Assembly: GCF_963259705.1 (NCBI RefSeq)
Contig: NC_081861.1
Location: forward strand, 70,537,623 to 70,601,622
Origin: Myotis daubentonii
Taxonomy: Eukaryota > Chordata > Mammalia > Chiroptera > Vespertilionidae
Direction: 5' to 3'
DNA length: 64,000 nucleotides
Shown: positions 33,321 to 44,517 of the stretch, one piece after another
Layout: every line of letters starts with the position of its first letter
Numbering within the stretch: position 1 is the first letter of the stretch
The notes under the pieces: model-generated
Databases searched by the model: none
What the model was told of the DNA's origin: nothing
Seen by the model: only the letters and a program-made list of their open reading frames with translations
Position numbers and translations under genes: made by a program

Positions 33321-33831
33321 CTAGAGGCCTTTGCACGGCATTCATCCACTTGGGGGGGGGGGAATGGTCCCTCAGCCCCGCCTGCACCCTCTTGCAACCC
33401 GGGACCCCCTTAGGGCAGTGGTTCTCAACCTTCTGGCCCTTTAAATACAGTTTCTCATGTTGTGACCCAACCATAAAATTATTTTTCATTGCTACTTCAT
33501 AACTGTAATGTTGCTACTGTTATGAATCGTAATGTAAATATCTGAAATGCAGGATGGTCTTAGGCAACCCCTGTGAAAGGGTCATTCGACCACCAAAGAG
33601 GTTGCGACCCACAGGTTGAGAACCTCTGCAGGAGATTTCTGCCACTGTCGCTGTGCTTGCCAACTGTGAGCCCAGCTTCTGGCTGAGTGGTGCTCCCCCT
33701 GTAGAAGCACACTGACCACCAGGGGGAAGCTCCTGCATTGAGTGTCTTCCCCCAGGTGGTCAGTGTGCATCATAGCAACTGGTCATTGCACTTTTTGGTC
33801 AATTTGCATATTATGGTTTTATTATATAGGA
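33321..33831 (-). mobile_element. Helibat, reverse, carrying a SPIN element
   Basis: Left edge CTAGAGGCCTTTGCACGGC (reversed 3' end), right edge reversed TCCTATATAATAAAACCATAATATGCAAATTGACC. The interior after the SPIN insert (AGGAGATTTCTGCCACTGTC ... GGTCAGTGTGC) is like the reverse of the copy at 61411-61934. Confidence 0.85.
33416..33628 (+). mobile_element. SPIN (Space Invaders) hAT element, internally deleted
   Basis: Starts CAGTGGTTCTCAACCTTCTGG and ends GGTTGAGAACCTCTG, the SPIN inverted termini. Contains CATAAAATTATTTTTCATTGC, TGCTACTTCATAACTGTAA, TATGAATCGTAATGTAAATA and GTCTTAGGCAACCCCTGTGA, the recognisable non-autonomous SPIN body, with the middle missing after TGCAGGATG. SPIN is known for horizontal transfer among tetrapods. 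No clear 8-bp duplication is left. Confidence 0.92.
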
Positions 33832-34714
33832 TACCTTGTATAAGTCTTAGATGTTAGCTAAGACCCTGAACCTGCTATTTCCTGTGGGTCCTTAACAAAT
33901 GCTATAAATAAAGATTAAACTCTTCTCCTTGTGCTGAGGACAATCAACAGGGATCTACCTTTCCTGCAGGGACTACAACTGAATGTAGGTTGGAAGAAAA
34001 AGAAAAAAAGTTCAGCTGTGGTTGAAAGCTCTATCAGAAAAAAAGAAAATTGATGATTAGCTCTTTTGTGTCATATTTGTACTGAGCAGTTAACCTTTCA
34101 TAATAAGCAAACTCTGTTTCAGAAAGAATTGTCTTCTGGAAAAACTCCAACTAACAACAGCCCTTCACCTTCTGCACTTTAAAAAACTCAATGCAATTTG
34201 TATTCTCTATGTATGTTTGAAGCTGATGGCAGGGACTCACATTCACTGTTCAAAAACAGTACTCCACTTAAGTTCTGAAAAGCACCAGCTATAAGAAGCT
34301 TCTTTCTCTCTTTTGCTTCCTTATTTTCCTTTTTACATAGACCACCAGAAAACTCTTACATTGCCTTTTTTTCCCAACTAGCTCATAAAATCTCTATTTC
34401 TAGTATGATAAGAATAAAGTACTATGTTGTCAGAGCAATCATTATTATCAGATAATCTACCTCTATAGAAATTGACTGAAACGTTTGTAGAGTTAAAGGG
34501 ATTTTTTTTTAAAAGAAAGTAGTACATATTCAATTTGTAGTGTAAACTTTATAAAAAATGTATATAAAATAAGACTGGCACACACATTTTCAAAATGCAG
34601 GGGACCTTTTATACTTAAAAATATCTACATTTCATATTCTTTTGGATGATATTCAAATGTTGAGAAGAACAAGATATTGTTGAAAGAGTAAATTGTTTTT
34701 ACCAGCGATGTTAA
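33832..34714. other. AT-rich sequence, no assignable feature
   Basis: Contains a possible old polyadenylation site (ATAAATAAAG at 33905) but no gene or repeat that I can name. Confidence 0.45.
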
Positions 34715-34994
34715 GCTATAATTAACATATGATTATCACAATAAAAGTAGTGAAGATATCCATCACTTCACATAGTTACAATTATTATATTATTACTTTG
34801 GTGAAAACTTTTAAGAACTCTCTTAGAAACTTTCAAATATACAATATGGTCACCAATATACACTATTTTCACTGTGCTGTATGTTATATCCTCAGAACTT
34901 ATTCATCTTATAACTGGGAGTTTGTACCCTTCGATCAACTTCACACATTTCTCCCATCATCCTCCTGCCCCTCCATGGCAACCACCAGTATTCT

Positions 34995-34995
34995 C

Positions 34996-35051
<56 letters not shown>

Positions 35052-35052
35052 T
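34995..35052. repeat. (CTTT)n microsatellite
   Basis: About 13 CTTT units at the tail side of the following minus-strand VES. Confidence 0.95.
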
Positions 35053-35069
35053 TTTACTTTTTTTGTTGT

Positions 35070-35310
35070 TAATCCTCATCCAAGGATATTTTTCCATTGG
35101 TTTTTAGGGAGCATGGAAGAGAGGGAAAGACAGAAAGAAACACTGATGTGAGAGAAACACATCGGTTGGTTGCCTCCTGCATGAGCCCCAACCAAGACCC
35201 ACGCTGGGGAGAAGCCTGCAACCAAGGTACTTGCCTTTGACCAGAATCAAACCCAGTACCCTTTGGTCCACAGGCCAATGCTCTATGCACTGAGCCAAAC
35301 TGGCTAGGGC
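35070..35310 (-). mobile_element. VES SINE
   Basis: Reverse VES: ATCCTCATCCAAGGATATTTTTCCATTGG tail side, head reversed GCCCTAGCCAGTTTGGCTCAG at 35310. Imperfect duplication TCTCTCTTTCT / TCTCTGTTTCT. Confidence 0.92.
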
Positions 35311-35495
35311 TGCTCTCTGTTTCTATAAATTCAATTTTATTATATTCCACATATAAGTGAGATCTTACAGTATTTGCCTTTCTCTGTCTGACATTTGACT
35401 AATTCTAATGAATCCATGGTTTATACAGTTGTTGAAAATGGGAAGATTTTTTTTTTATTTTTATGGATGAATAGTATTCCATTATATGTGTCTGT

Positions 35496-35516
35496 GTGTG
35501 TGTGTGTGTGTGTGTT
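35496..35516. repeat. (GT)n microsatellite
   Basis: Ten GT units in the old L1. Confidence 0.9.
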
Positions 35517-35663
35517 TATTTTTTGTTTATCTATTCATTCATAATTATGTACTTAGGTTATTTACATGTATTAATCATTGTGTATAATATTATAATGATC
35601 ATAGGGGTGGGGCAGATGTCGCTAGGACATAGTGGCTTCATTTCCTTAAGATATAAAACTACA

Positions 35664-37897
35664 GGAGAAACTAAGATGGTGGCATAGATAAACACCGGGA
35701 AATTGCCGCCTCCCACAACAATTGAAAAATACCGCAAAGGACAGAGCGGACATCATCCAGAACAACAGGAAGGCTGGCTGAGTGTAAATTCTACAACTAG
35801 AAGGAAAAAAAAGCACACTGAGAGCCAGAGGAGCTGCGGAGGTGAAGTGCAGAGGTATGGCAGCTCGCGCGCGCGGAAAAGGGGTGGCACCTGAGGACGC
35901 GGCTGTCTTTTTGAATCACAAGCTCCCGACTGCTCTGAACTCTGGTTCCGGGAAGTCTCTGGGGACCCAGGACTCATACAGGGAGAAGCTAGACTGTCAG
36001 GCAACGGGCGAACTTGAGAGCGGCTTTCCCTCAGAGGTGCTTGCAGCCGTTACCGGGACACTGAGACACGCGACTCCTTAGGGCTGGGTGGAGAATCAGC
36101 CATAGCTGCTTGCTTCGCCCTTTGATTCCCTGAGACCCCACCGCAATCAGGCTTTGGCAGAGGCTTTTGCATGTGAATGTACCTAACTGCAGCCGAGCCA
36201 GGCAGACCCGGAACTTCCAAGAGAAGGCCCAAGGCCCCGCAGCGGTTTGCATTGCTTCACAGCTGAGCCTCTTCGTGGCTCCTGCTGTGTGGCCTCAGGC
36301 AGAGGCTGAATTAGCACCTCCTTAGATCCAGGAGCCACTGTACCCAGTGGTCAGAGGGGGACCATCCAGATTGCAACTCCTCAGATCGATAAGGGACACA
36401 CTCAGGGAGCAGACTCAGTGAGCACCAAAGCCGCACTGAAGCAAGTCTTGCCCCAGAAGGGTGTCTTCAGCACAGAAGTTCTCCCACTTCAGACACAGCT
36501 GATTCTCACAGCCAATTGGCCTGGAGGTCAATTCCTCCCAGTGATCCTACAACAACCAAGGCACCAAGAGTGCACCAAGAGTGTCCACCTCAGGTAACTG
36601 GGGAGGCTGAGCCACTGGGCCCTACAGGACACCTGGCGCGCAGGGCCACTCTATCAACACAGGGAAGCAGCCAAAATGCGGAGACAAAGAAACAGGTCAC
36701 AAATGGCAGAAATGGAGGAAAGCAAACGACTGGATATAGAGTTCAAGCCCACATTTATAAGGTTTTTCAAGAATTTTATGGAAACCGCCGATAAATTTAA
36801 TGAATCCCTCAATAAGTACAGTGAGACCATGGAAGACATGAAAAAGGACCAACTAGAAATTAAGCATACACTGACTGAAATAAAGAATAATTTACAAAGA
36901 TCCAACAGCAGACAAGAGGATCCCAAGAATCAAGTCAAAGATTTGAAATACAAAGAAACAAAAAATACCCAACCAAAAAAGAAAAAAGAAAAGAGATTCC
37001 AAAAATATGAAGATAGTGTAAGGAACCTCTGGGACAACTTCAAGCGTACCAATATCAGAATTATAGGGGTACCAGAAGATGAGAGAGACCAAGATATTGA
37101 AAACCTTTTTGAAGAAATAATGACAGAAAACTTCCCCTACCTGGTGAAAGAAATGGACTTACAAGTCCAGGAAGCGCAGAGAACCCCAAACAAAAGGAAT
37201 CCAAAGAGGACCACACCAAGACACATCATAATTAAAATGCCAAGAGCAAAAGATAAAGAGAGAATCTTAAAAACAGCAAGAGAAAGACAGTCAGTTACCT
37301 ACAAGGGAGTACCCATACGACTGTCAGCTGATTTCTCAACAGAAACCATGCAGGCCAGAAGAGAGTGGCAAGAAATATTCAAAGTGATGAATAGCAAGAA
37401 CCTGCAACCAAGATTACTTTATCCATCAAAGCTATCATTCAGAATAGAAGGTCAGATAAAGAGCTTCACGGATAAGAAAAAGCTAAAGGAGTTCATCACC
37501 ACCAAACCAGCATTATATGAAATGCTGAAAGGTATTCTTTAAGAAGAGGAAGAAGAAAAAGGAACTCTTACCATTTGCCACAGCATGGATGGAACTGGAG
37601 AGCGGATAAATACCACAGGATCTCACTCATTTGTGGAATATAATGAACAACATAAACTGATGAACAAGGACTGATCCAGAGATGGAGAGGCATTGATTGG
37701 ACTGTCGGGCCTTGGAGAGAAGGTAGGGGCGGGTAGGGGTAAGGGGGAAAGATCAACCAAAGGACTTATATGCAAGCATATAGGCCTAACCAATGGACAC
37801 GGACAACGCGGGGGGTGAGGGCATGGGGGGGGTACAGGGTAACGTGGGGACAAGGACACATATGTAATATCTTAATCAATAAAAATATATTCTAAAA
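35664..37897 (+). mobile_element. LINE-1 lacking almost all of ORF2, copy C
   Basis: Bounded by AGATATAAAACTACA (35649-35663) and AGATTTAAAACTACA (37898-37912), a 15-bp duplication with one mismatch. 5' UTR of about 1 kb starting GGAGAAACTAAGATGGTGGC, ORF1 at 36676, then at about 37555-37562 a direct join from ORF1 3' sequence (GAAGAAGAAAAA) to the last part of ORF2 (GGAACTCTTACCATTTGCCA) and a normal vesper-bat L1 3' UTR with AATCAATAAAAATATA tail. It therefore arose separately from the A/B layout, whose 3' UTR differs. Confidence 0.88.
36676..37542 (+). CDS. LINE-1 ORF1 protein (copy C), 288 aa
   Basis: Complete ORF1p frame, MRRQRNRSQMA to EMLKGIL. Longer N-terminus than copies A/B by insertion in the coiled coil (ETMEDMKKDQLEIKHTLTEI, residues about 55-75). 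RRM about 120-210 with NIRIIGVPED and RHIIIKMP, C-terminal domain with VTYKG, LSADFS and MQARREW. A lysine-rich stretch (KKKKEKR) near residue 97 is unusual. No frame damage. As in A and B, no reverse transcriptase remains, so mobility would depend on another L1. Confidence 0.9.
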   Translation: MRRQRNRSQMAEMEESKRLDIEFKPTFIRFFKNFMETADKFNESLNKYSETMEDMKKDQLEIKHTLTEIKNNLQRSNSRQEDPKNQVKDLKYKETKNTQPKKKKEKRFQKYEDSVRNLWDNFKRTNIRIIGVPEDERDQDIENLFEEIMTENFPYLVKEMDLQVQEAQRTPNKRNPKRTTPRHIIIKMPRAKDKERILKTARERQSVTYKGVPIRLSADFSTETMQARREWQEIFKVMNSKNLQPRLLYPSKLSFRIEGQIKSFTDKKKLKEFITTKPALYEMLKGIL

Positions 37898-38165
37898 AGA
37901 TTTAAAACTACAAATGGAATTGCTGGATAAAAAATTAGTTCTATTTTTTAAAAAATATATTTCTTAATTGATTTCAAAAAGTAGTTCTATTTTAAATATT
38001 TTTAGGAACTTCCATATTGTTTTCCATAGTGGATGTACCAATTTACACTCCCATCAACCGTGTTAAAGTATTCCCTAAACTCCAAATCCTTGCCTCACTT
38101 AATATATCTTGTCTTTTTTATAATAGCCATTCTAACAGGTCTATGGTGTTATGTCATTTGGTTCT

Positions 38166-38626
38166 CATATTAATTTCTCATGCAGTATTGCACAGTTTCT
38201 TTGGTCCAAGGTGATGCTTTATTCTTATCCCTGGGTTCTGGGATTTTTTACAATGGCTTGTCTAACTATTCTTCCTGTGAGATTAAAATCCAGAATGATC
38301 TATGTCATAATCTTGATGATGGCATACCCAAGAGTAAATGGTTATATATGAAAAAGAATTAAAGTGTTCTAGTTAATCAAATGTTCATGTAATATTTCTC
38401 TCTCATGTATGCATATGTATTCACATGCTGATGTGTATACAATTGTTCATTCATCAACTATTTATGAAGCCATTATACTATTCCAAATCTTTTTCTAGTC
38501 CAGAAAAGGATGCATTAGTAAACCAGACAGAGATACTTTTCCTCATGAAGCTATAGTGATGAAATAGGAAACAGAAAATGGGCATTATTTGAGTGTAAAA
38601 TTTAGAGCTCACAAACTAAGACCATA
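38166..38626. other. Unassigned sequence, possible L2/MIR-type scrap
   Basis: Around 38460-38560 (AGCCATTATACTATTCCAAA ... GACAGAGATACTTTTCC) faintly recalls the ancient tract ending in CCCTCATGGAGC; low confidence. No gene. Confidence 0.3.
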
Positions 38627-39775
38627 TCAACACTAATAAAAGAGAAAAATGGTAATTGGCGTACGAGCTACCCTTTTCATTGGCTAATCAGGGCTATATG
38701 CAAATTAACTGCCAACTAAGATTGGCAGTTAACTGCCAACTAAGATTGGCAGTTAACTGCCAACAAGATGGCGGTTAATTTGTATATGTAGGCACAATGC
38801 AGGGAGGTGAAAGGGAAAGCAGGAAGAAGCCCCCTGCCACTGACAGTGATTGGAAACCCAGGGGGGAGCTAAGAGCTGGGGGGCAGGGCAAAGGTGGCCC
38901 TGGGGCCGCCTTTGCCCTGCCCCCCAGCCATGATCGGAGAATCAGGCGCCTTTTCCGCCCTGGCCAGTGATAGCAGGAAGTAGGGGTGGAGCCAGCAATG
39001 GGAGCTGGGCAAGGTCGAAGCTGGCAGTCCCGGGAGCTAGGGGTCCCTTGGGCCTGGGCCTAAAGCGGAGCCCACGATCGTGGGGCCGCTGCAGCTGCGG
39101 GTCCCCGCTGCCCGGGCCGGACGCCTAGGCCAGAGGCGTTAGGCCTGGGCAGGGGTGGAGCCTGCAACCGCGGGGAGCTGAGGGTCCCCTGCCCAGGCCT
39201 GACACCTCTGCCAGAGGCCTCAGGCCTGGTCAAGGGGCTGATCCGGTGATTGGTGATCGGAGGGTGATGAGGGTTAACTCCTCTGGCTGGGGCATCAGGC
39301 CTGAGTGGGGGGTGGAGCCGGGGATTGGGGGGATATGATGGTCCCCTTGCCCAGGCCTGAAGCTTGGGTCAGAGGTGTCAGGCTTGGGCGGGGGGTGGAG
39401 CCGGCGACTGGGGGGATATGATGGTCCCCTTGCCCAGGCCTGAAGCCTGGGTCAGAGGCGTCAGGCTTGGGCGGGGGGGTGGAGCAAGCTATCAGAGGGA
39501 GATGGGGGTCCCCTGCCCAGGCATGATTCCTGGGCCATCGGCCTCAGGCCTGGGTGGGGGCCAGAGGCAGTGATGGGGGGAAATGAGGGTCCCCTGCCCA
39601 GGCCTGACACCTCTGTCAGAGGCGTCAGGCCTGGGCAAGGGGCCGATCCTGCGATTGGAGGGTGATGGGGGTCAACACCTGAGGGCTCCCAGTATGTGAG
39701 AGGGGGCAGGCTGGGCTAAGGGACACCCCTCCCCCCCAACACCCAGTGCACGAATTTCGTGCACCGGGCCCCTAG
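38627..39775 (+). mobile_element. Helibat, GC-rich, 1.15 kb
   Basis: 5' TCAACACTAATAAAAGAG, 3' GTGCACGAATTTCGTGCACCGGGCCCCTAG followed by T; the hairpin GTGCACGAATTTCGTGCAC is perfect. Near the 5' end TTGGCAGTTAACTGCCAA-type 24-bp units repeat (38705-38765) and AAGATGGCGG and ATGCAAAT sites are present. From 38880 to 39680 it is CpG-rich, with a GCCCAGGCCTGA ... GTCAGAGGCGTCAGG minisatellite. Confidence 0.92.
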
Positions 39776-40089
39776 TTAGATATAAAATTTTTTGAACTGT
39801 CAGTATACAGATCTCATATAAATACATGATGCTAGATGACATTTCTGAGGATAATAATGCAGACAAAAAAAAGAAGAGAATTCCATAGACTGAGTGCTGC
39901 AGCATTAGAGAGAAGAGCAAGATTTAGCACAGAAGACATTGAAGAAACAACAATGGAGGTAAGAGAAATGAAGCAAAGTTGTACTGGAAGTGAAATGAGA
40001 AAAGTACTGTGTTAAATTCTGTCAATAATTTTGTAGGATGAGAACTGAGCCATTGGATTTAGCATTAAGATCATCTGTGGTCATGAGAA
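39776..40089. other. Unassigned AT-rich sequence
   Basis: Nothing recognised. Confidence 0.4.
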
Positions 40090-40325
40090 GAACAACTTTG
40101 ATAAAAGTGCTTAGACACACCATGGTATTTCCAGAGGGAAAAGGGGTTGGGGGAAGGTAGTAAATGGTAAAAGGGGTCAATATATGTTGACAAAAGGAGT
40201 TGTGACTTTGGGTGATAAACTCACAGTGCAATATACAGATTATATATTATAGAATTATACACAAAAACTTGTATAATTTTATTAACCAATGTCACTCCAA
40301 TAAATTTAATAACTTTTAAAAAACA
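40090..40325 (+). mobile_element. Older LINE-1 3' end
   Basis: GGTAAAAGGGGTCAATATATG, GTGATAAACTCACAGTGCAATATACAG, TTTTATTAACCAATGTCACTCCAATAAATTTAATAA: the 3' terminal block of an older bat L1, also present at 47245-47460. Confidence 0.7.
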
Positions 40326-41813
40326 TACCGACTACTTCTTACTGACCTATGGTTTGTTAATCATCTCATATTATTACTTTTTATGAAATTAAAATATATT
40401 GTGACTGCTGTCAAAAGGAAAACATATTTAACACCTAAATATAAATATTTTTATTTGAAATGGTATCTTTGAAAATATATATACAAAGGACTAAAATATT
40501 CAAAAGTATTTATTCAAATCAAACAGGAAAAATAATGTTTCAGAATCATTGTTCAAGTTGAAACTATAATCAGTACTGAACTAGTATTGCTCTTCAGTTT
40601 CAAATTCACGTCACCCTAAGTGTTCCAAATTATTAATGTTTTAGAAATGAGCAAAGTGAGACTCTTGAAATTATGATTAAAAATAATCATAAAGGCCTTT
40701 AAGAACATTTAAAGTAAGTTACGCATAATATCCTAGTAGGCTATGGTTTATGATCTATCCATACATCTTTTAAGTAGAAGCAGGGGCACTACCAGCCATT
40801 CCCAAACCTCTGGTTCACCTAACTTAATGAAAGATAAATATACGACAGAAGGATAAAATTGGCTGAAAGGTATTGCCTACCATTGCTACATGAGATATTA
40901 TAGAGCTGTAGTTAAGAGCTCTGGCTCTGTAGCAAGACTATAGAGATTTGAAAACTGGCTCTGCTATTCAAAGATTGAGTACAAAGAAATACAAGGAAGT
41001 ATAATACCTAGTCTCCATCTTCAAGATATTTCAAGCTGGATAAAGAAATAATAAATACATAGAGGGATTAAGATTATTCATAGTATAGTTTGAGGCTATG
41101 GTCAGGTATGCAAGTTTTTTCAGGGTAAATTTACCATTTAATTATTTTGAAGAAATATTACCTAATTAGCACTGTAAATTTGTTGGATCAGATATTTCCT
41201 TATCATATTTTATGGGTATTTTAAATTGTACAATTTATTACACTCAAAGGAGTCCATTCTATCTAAATTTAGTACTTCACAATTAATTTTTGATCCAGTA
41301 TTTTTCCTGCTATTTTGAAAATTAGAACTACAATTGAAATAATTGACATTATTATGGACTCTCCTAGACATGTATCATTATAAAACCTTTCAGCTTTGAA
41401 AGTATATGTTTAGAGTGGAAGAAAGCTAGGAAGGAAGATAATATAATGTCACTAACCTATTTCTGCTGAGACTTTTCATTTAGGATTTCCAGATAAAATA
41501 TAAGACATGCAAATTTGGATTCCAGATAAAAAAATAGTTTATTAAAAGCATGTTCGATATTCATGGGAACTTTTTTTGGTGATTCATAGTACTTTCAATT
41601 TTTCCACAAATGTATTGTTATTTTTCACCACTGTGAATCCTATAGGTCATAAAATTTTGGAGAGGTAGAGGGAGTGAACCTAGAGGCAACTGTATCTTTG
41701 TCACTTTGATCGTATGAAGAAGGTCAGGATCATCAGGAAATGTATACTACTGAACTAACCATGTATTTCCCAGGTTTATGACTGACAACTTCAAATAAGA
41801 ATATGTATAGGAA
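40326..41813. other. AT-rich sequence with a MIR remnant
   Basis: At 40905-40975 TAGTTAAGAGCTCTGGCTCTGTAGC ... ACTGGCTCTGCTATTC is a plus-strand MIR core. The rest is unassigned. Confidence 0.5.
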
Positions 41814-42032
41814 GGTCTGGCTGGTGTGGTTCAGTGGTTGAGGGATGGCCTATGAACCAGGAGTTCACAGTTTGATTCCCAGTCAGGGCACATGCCTGTG
41901 TTATGGGTTCAATCTCCAGTGTGGGGCATGTAGGAAGCCGCTGGTCAATGATTCTTTCTCACCATTGATGTTTCCATCTTTCTCTCCCTCTCCTTTCCTC
42001 TATGAAATCAATAAAGATGTATTTAGAAAAGA
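41814..42032 (+). mobile_element. VES SINE
   Basis: GGTCTGGCTGGTGTGGTTCAGTGGTTGAG head, GATTCCCAGTCAGGGCACATGCC, CTCTCCCTCTCC and ATCAATAAAGATG tail. Confidence 0.93.
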
Positions 42033-42307
42033 ATTTGCCTTAATTATTGCAACTGAAAAGCACTAAAGTACACTTCACGTACATAGGTAACATTTTTATG
42101 AATGAAATGCATTAAAATGAATTTATATATTCTCATATATACTTTTTCATCACACTACTTATGATAGGTTTACAAAAATATATGATGTGTCTGTATTTTT
42201 ATTTCATTTTGAACAATATTTCACTGAAATTGGTTATAAATAACTAATTTTAAATATCATAGTAAGGTGTTCATATAAAGCAGTGAAGAAGTTAAGAAAT
42301 TAAAATT

Positions 42308-42510
42308 AGTCCTGGACAGTGTGGCTGTTTGTTGGGAGTCATCCCATACACTGGTTAGATTCCTGGACAGGGCACATGCCTGGGTCACAGGCTTGATCCC
42401 CAGTGGGGGAGCGGGTGTGTGCAGGAGGCAGCTCATTGATGTTTTGCTCTCCTATTCATGTTTCCCTCTCTCTCAATATTTCTTAGCCAAATAGTGTTGT
42501 ATTTTTAAAG
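42308..42510 (+). mobile_element. VES SINE, diverged
   Basis: TAGTCCTGGACAGTGTGGCTG head, GATTCCTGGACAGGGCACATGCC, GTGCAGGAGGCAGC and CTCTCTCAATAT. More mutated than the neighbour, with an insert GGGAGCGGGTGTG. Confidence 0.8.
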
Positions 42511-43369
42511 TAGAATACATTATAGGCAAATAAAAAAGTGAATACAGTTAGCTACACAGCAAATAAATCTTGTCTGATGGCATCCAGAACAAATGTAGAT
42601 AGTTGTGATTAGCAAAATTCCAAAATGACCCTTAACAATCCCATCCAATTCTCCTAAACTGTGAATACAACACACCCATGATTACATTACTTTACATGGC
42701 AAAAGAGAAATTGCAGATGCAATTAAGTTACTAATTATTGACTGAATTACTTTAAAGACGCATTCTAATCACTTGAACCCTTGAAAAGAAAAGTTTTCTC
42801 CAGTTGGTAGCAGAAAGGAGAGTCGGATTGAAAACTTGAAGATTCAGCACACCATTGCTATCTTTGAAGGTGGATGGGCAACATACAAGTACCTGAGAAT
42901 AGCCTCTAGGAACTAAGAGCAGTCCTCTAGCCCGCAAGAAAATGAAGATGTTGTTCTTACAACCACAAGGAAATGAATGAACTTTGCCAAAAGCCTGAAT
43001 AAGCCTAGAATCAGATTCTTCCCCAGAGCTTCCAGCCAGGATGCCAACTCTGCCAACATATTGATTTCAGTCTTGTGAGACCCTGAGCAGAGAGCCCAGA
43101 ACTATTGTGTCTGAATTTCTGACTTACTGAACTGTGAGCTAATAAATGGATTGTCTTTTAAGCTATCACATATTAGTTTGCTGAACAGCAATATAAAATT
43201 AATAAAATGGGCAACTCAGAAAAGCTAGTGGGGTGATTGAAAAAAAGTGTTTATATATATATATATCAAGTCCCTTCTTGCTTTTTTTATATATATATAT
43301 CTGGTCCCTTCTTGCTTTTTTTTCTGTTTTCTTTTTCTTTTTTTTCTTCTTAATCTGTCAGTTTAGATA
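42511..43369. other. Ancient interspersed repeat and short duplication
   Basis: 42600-43190 resembles an old mammalian repeat (GATGCAATTAAGTTACTAA, ATTCTTCCCCAGAGCTTCCAG, TTTCAGTCTTGTGAGACCCTG, GTGAGCTAATAAATGGATTG); I do not name the family. At 43251-43322 TATATATATATC followed by a TCCCTTCTTGCTTTTTT motif is present twice in tandem. Confidence 0.5.
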
Positions 43370-44517
43370 GAATATGCCTACAGAGCTATGGTAATTAAAA
43401 CAGCATGGTATTGGAAGAGAAACAGATACACAGATCAATGGAACAGAATACAGAAAGCTATCAAACCACACATATATGGACTGATAATTTTTGACAAAGG
43501 GACCAGAAATTCACATTGGAGCAAAGATAGTCTCTTCAATAAATGGTGCTGGGAAAACTGGAAAGCCACATGCAAATGAATGAAACCGGATTTCAGTTTG
43601 TTCCTATGCACAAAAATTAATTCAAATTAATTAAAAATGGAGAAAAGACCTAAACATAAGACCTAAAACTATGTCCTAGAAAAAATATGGGTAACAAACT
43701 TATGGACCTGGATGGTAGAGAACATTTTATGGACTTGACCCCAAAGGCAAGGGAGGTAAAGGCAAAAATAAATGAATGGGAATATATTAAACTGAAGAGC
43801 TTCTGCACAGCAAAAGAAATGGACAACAAAACAAACAGGCAGCCAACCAGATGGGAGATGATATTTGCAGACAGTAGCTCTGACAAAGGTTTAATTTCCA
43901 AAATATATAAAGAACTCATAAAACTCAACACCAAACAAATAAACAATCCAATCAAAAAGTGGGCAGAGGACCTGAAAATACACCTCTCCCAAGAAGACAT
44001 ACAAACAGCCAATAGATACATGAAAAGATGTTCAACCTCACTGGTAATCAGGGAAATGAAAATCAAAACTACAATGAGATACCACCTTACACCAGTTAGA
44101 GTGGCCATGGGAATCTTCATTCACTGCTGGTGGGAATGTAGGCTGGTTCAACCTCTATGGAAAGCAGTCTGGTGGTTCCTCAAAAAATTAAAAATAAAGC
44201 TACCATATGACCCAACAATCCCACTCCTGGGTGTATCCCCAAAAAACTTGAAATCATTTATACGCAAAGATATATGCATCCCATGTTCACTGAAGTTTAT
44301 TCACAGTGGACAAGACTTGAAAACAGCAAAGTGCCCTGTGATAACAGGACTGGATAAAGAAGATGTGGTATACGTTATATACACAATGGAGTACTACATG
44401 GCCATAAGAAACGATGAAATAGCATCATTTACAATAACATGGATGGACCTTGAGAACATTATGAAAAGTGAAATAAGTCAGGCAGAAAAAGCTAAGAACT
44501 ATATGATTTCACTCATA
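43370..44517 (+). pseudogene. LINE-1 ORF2 C-terminal part, split by Helibat
   Basis: Older L1: [18 protein letters not shown] at 43388, then an open stretch from 43687 covering [19 protein letters not shown] and [13 protein letters not shown] to the [11 protein letters not shown] region near 44395. A deletion joins VAMG directly to IFIHCWWEC (about 44106), removing the first cysteines of the zinc-knuckle-like motif. The frame then runs into the Helibat at 44518, so the 297-codon reading is a chimera of L1 and Helibat 5' end. The 3' UTR resumes at about 46201. Confidence 0.85.

Larger units (their letters stand above)
34715..38165 (-). mobile_element. Older LINE-1 in reverse, split by VES and by an ORF2-less L1
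   Basis: Outer pieces 34715-34994, 35311-35648 and 37913-38165 read as one reversed L1: 3' UTR (GCTATAATTAACATATGATTATC), then CACATATAAGTGAGATCTTAC, a GTGTGTGT run (35496-35516), ATAGTATTCCATTATATG, and after the young insertion AATGGAATTGCTGGATAAA and CTTCCATATTGTTTTCCATAGTGG. This is the standard order of mammalian L1 ORF2 end and 3' UTR. Confidence 0.8.

Noticed and set aside
33408..33636. 8-bp target duplication for the SPIN copy
   Set aside because: Flanks CCTTAGGG and CAGGAGAT do not match; either decayed or the edges are shifted, so not claimed.
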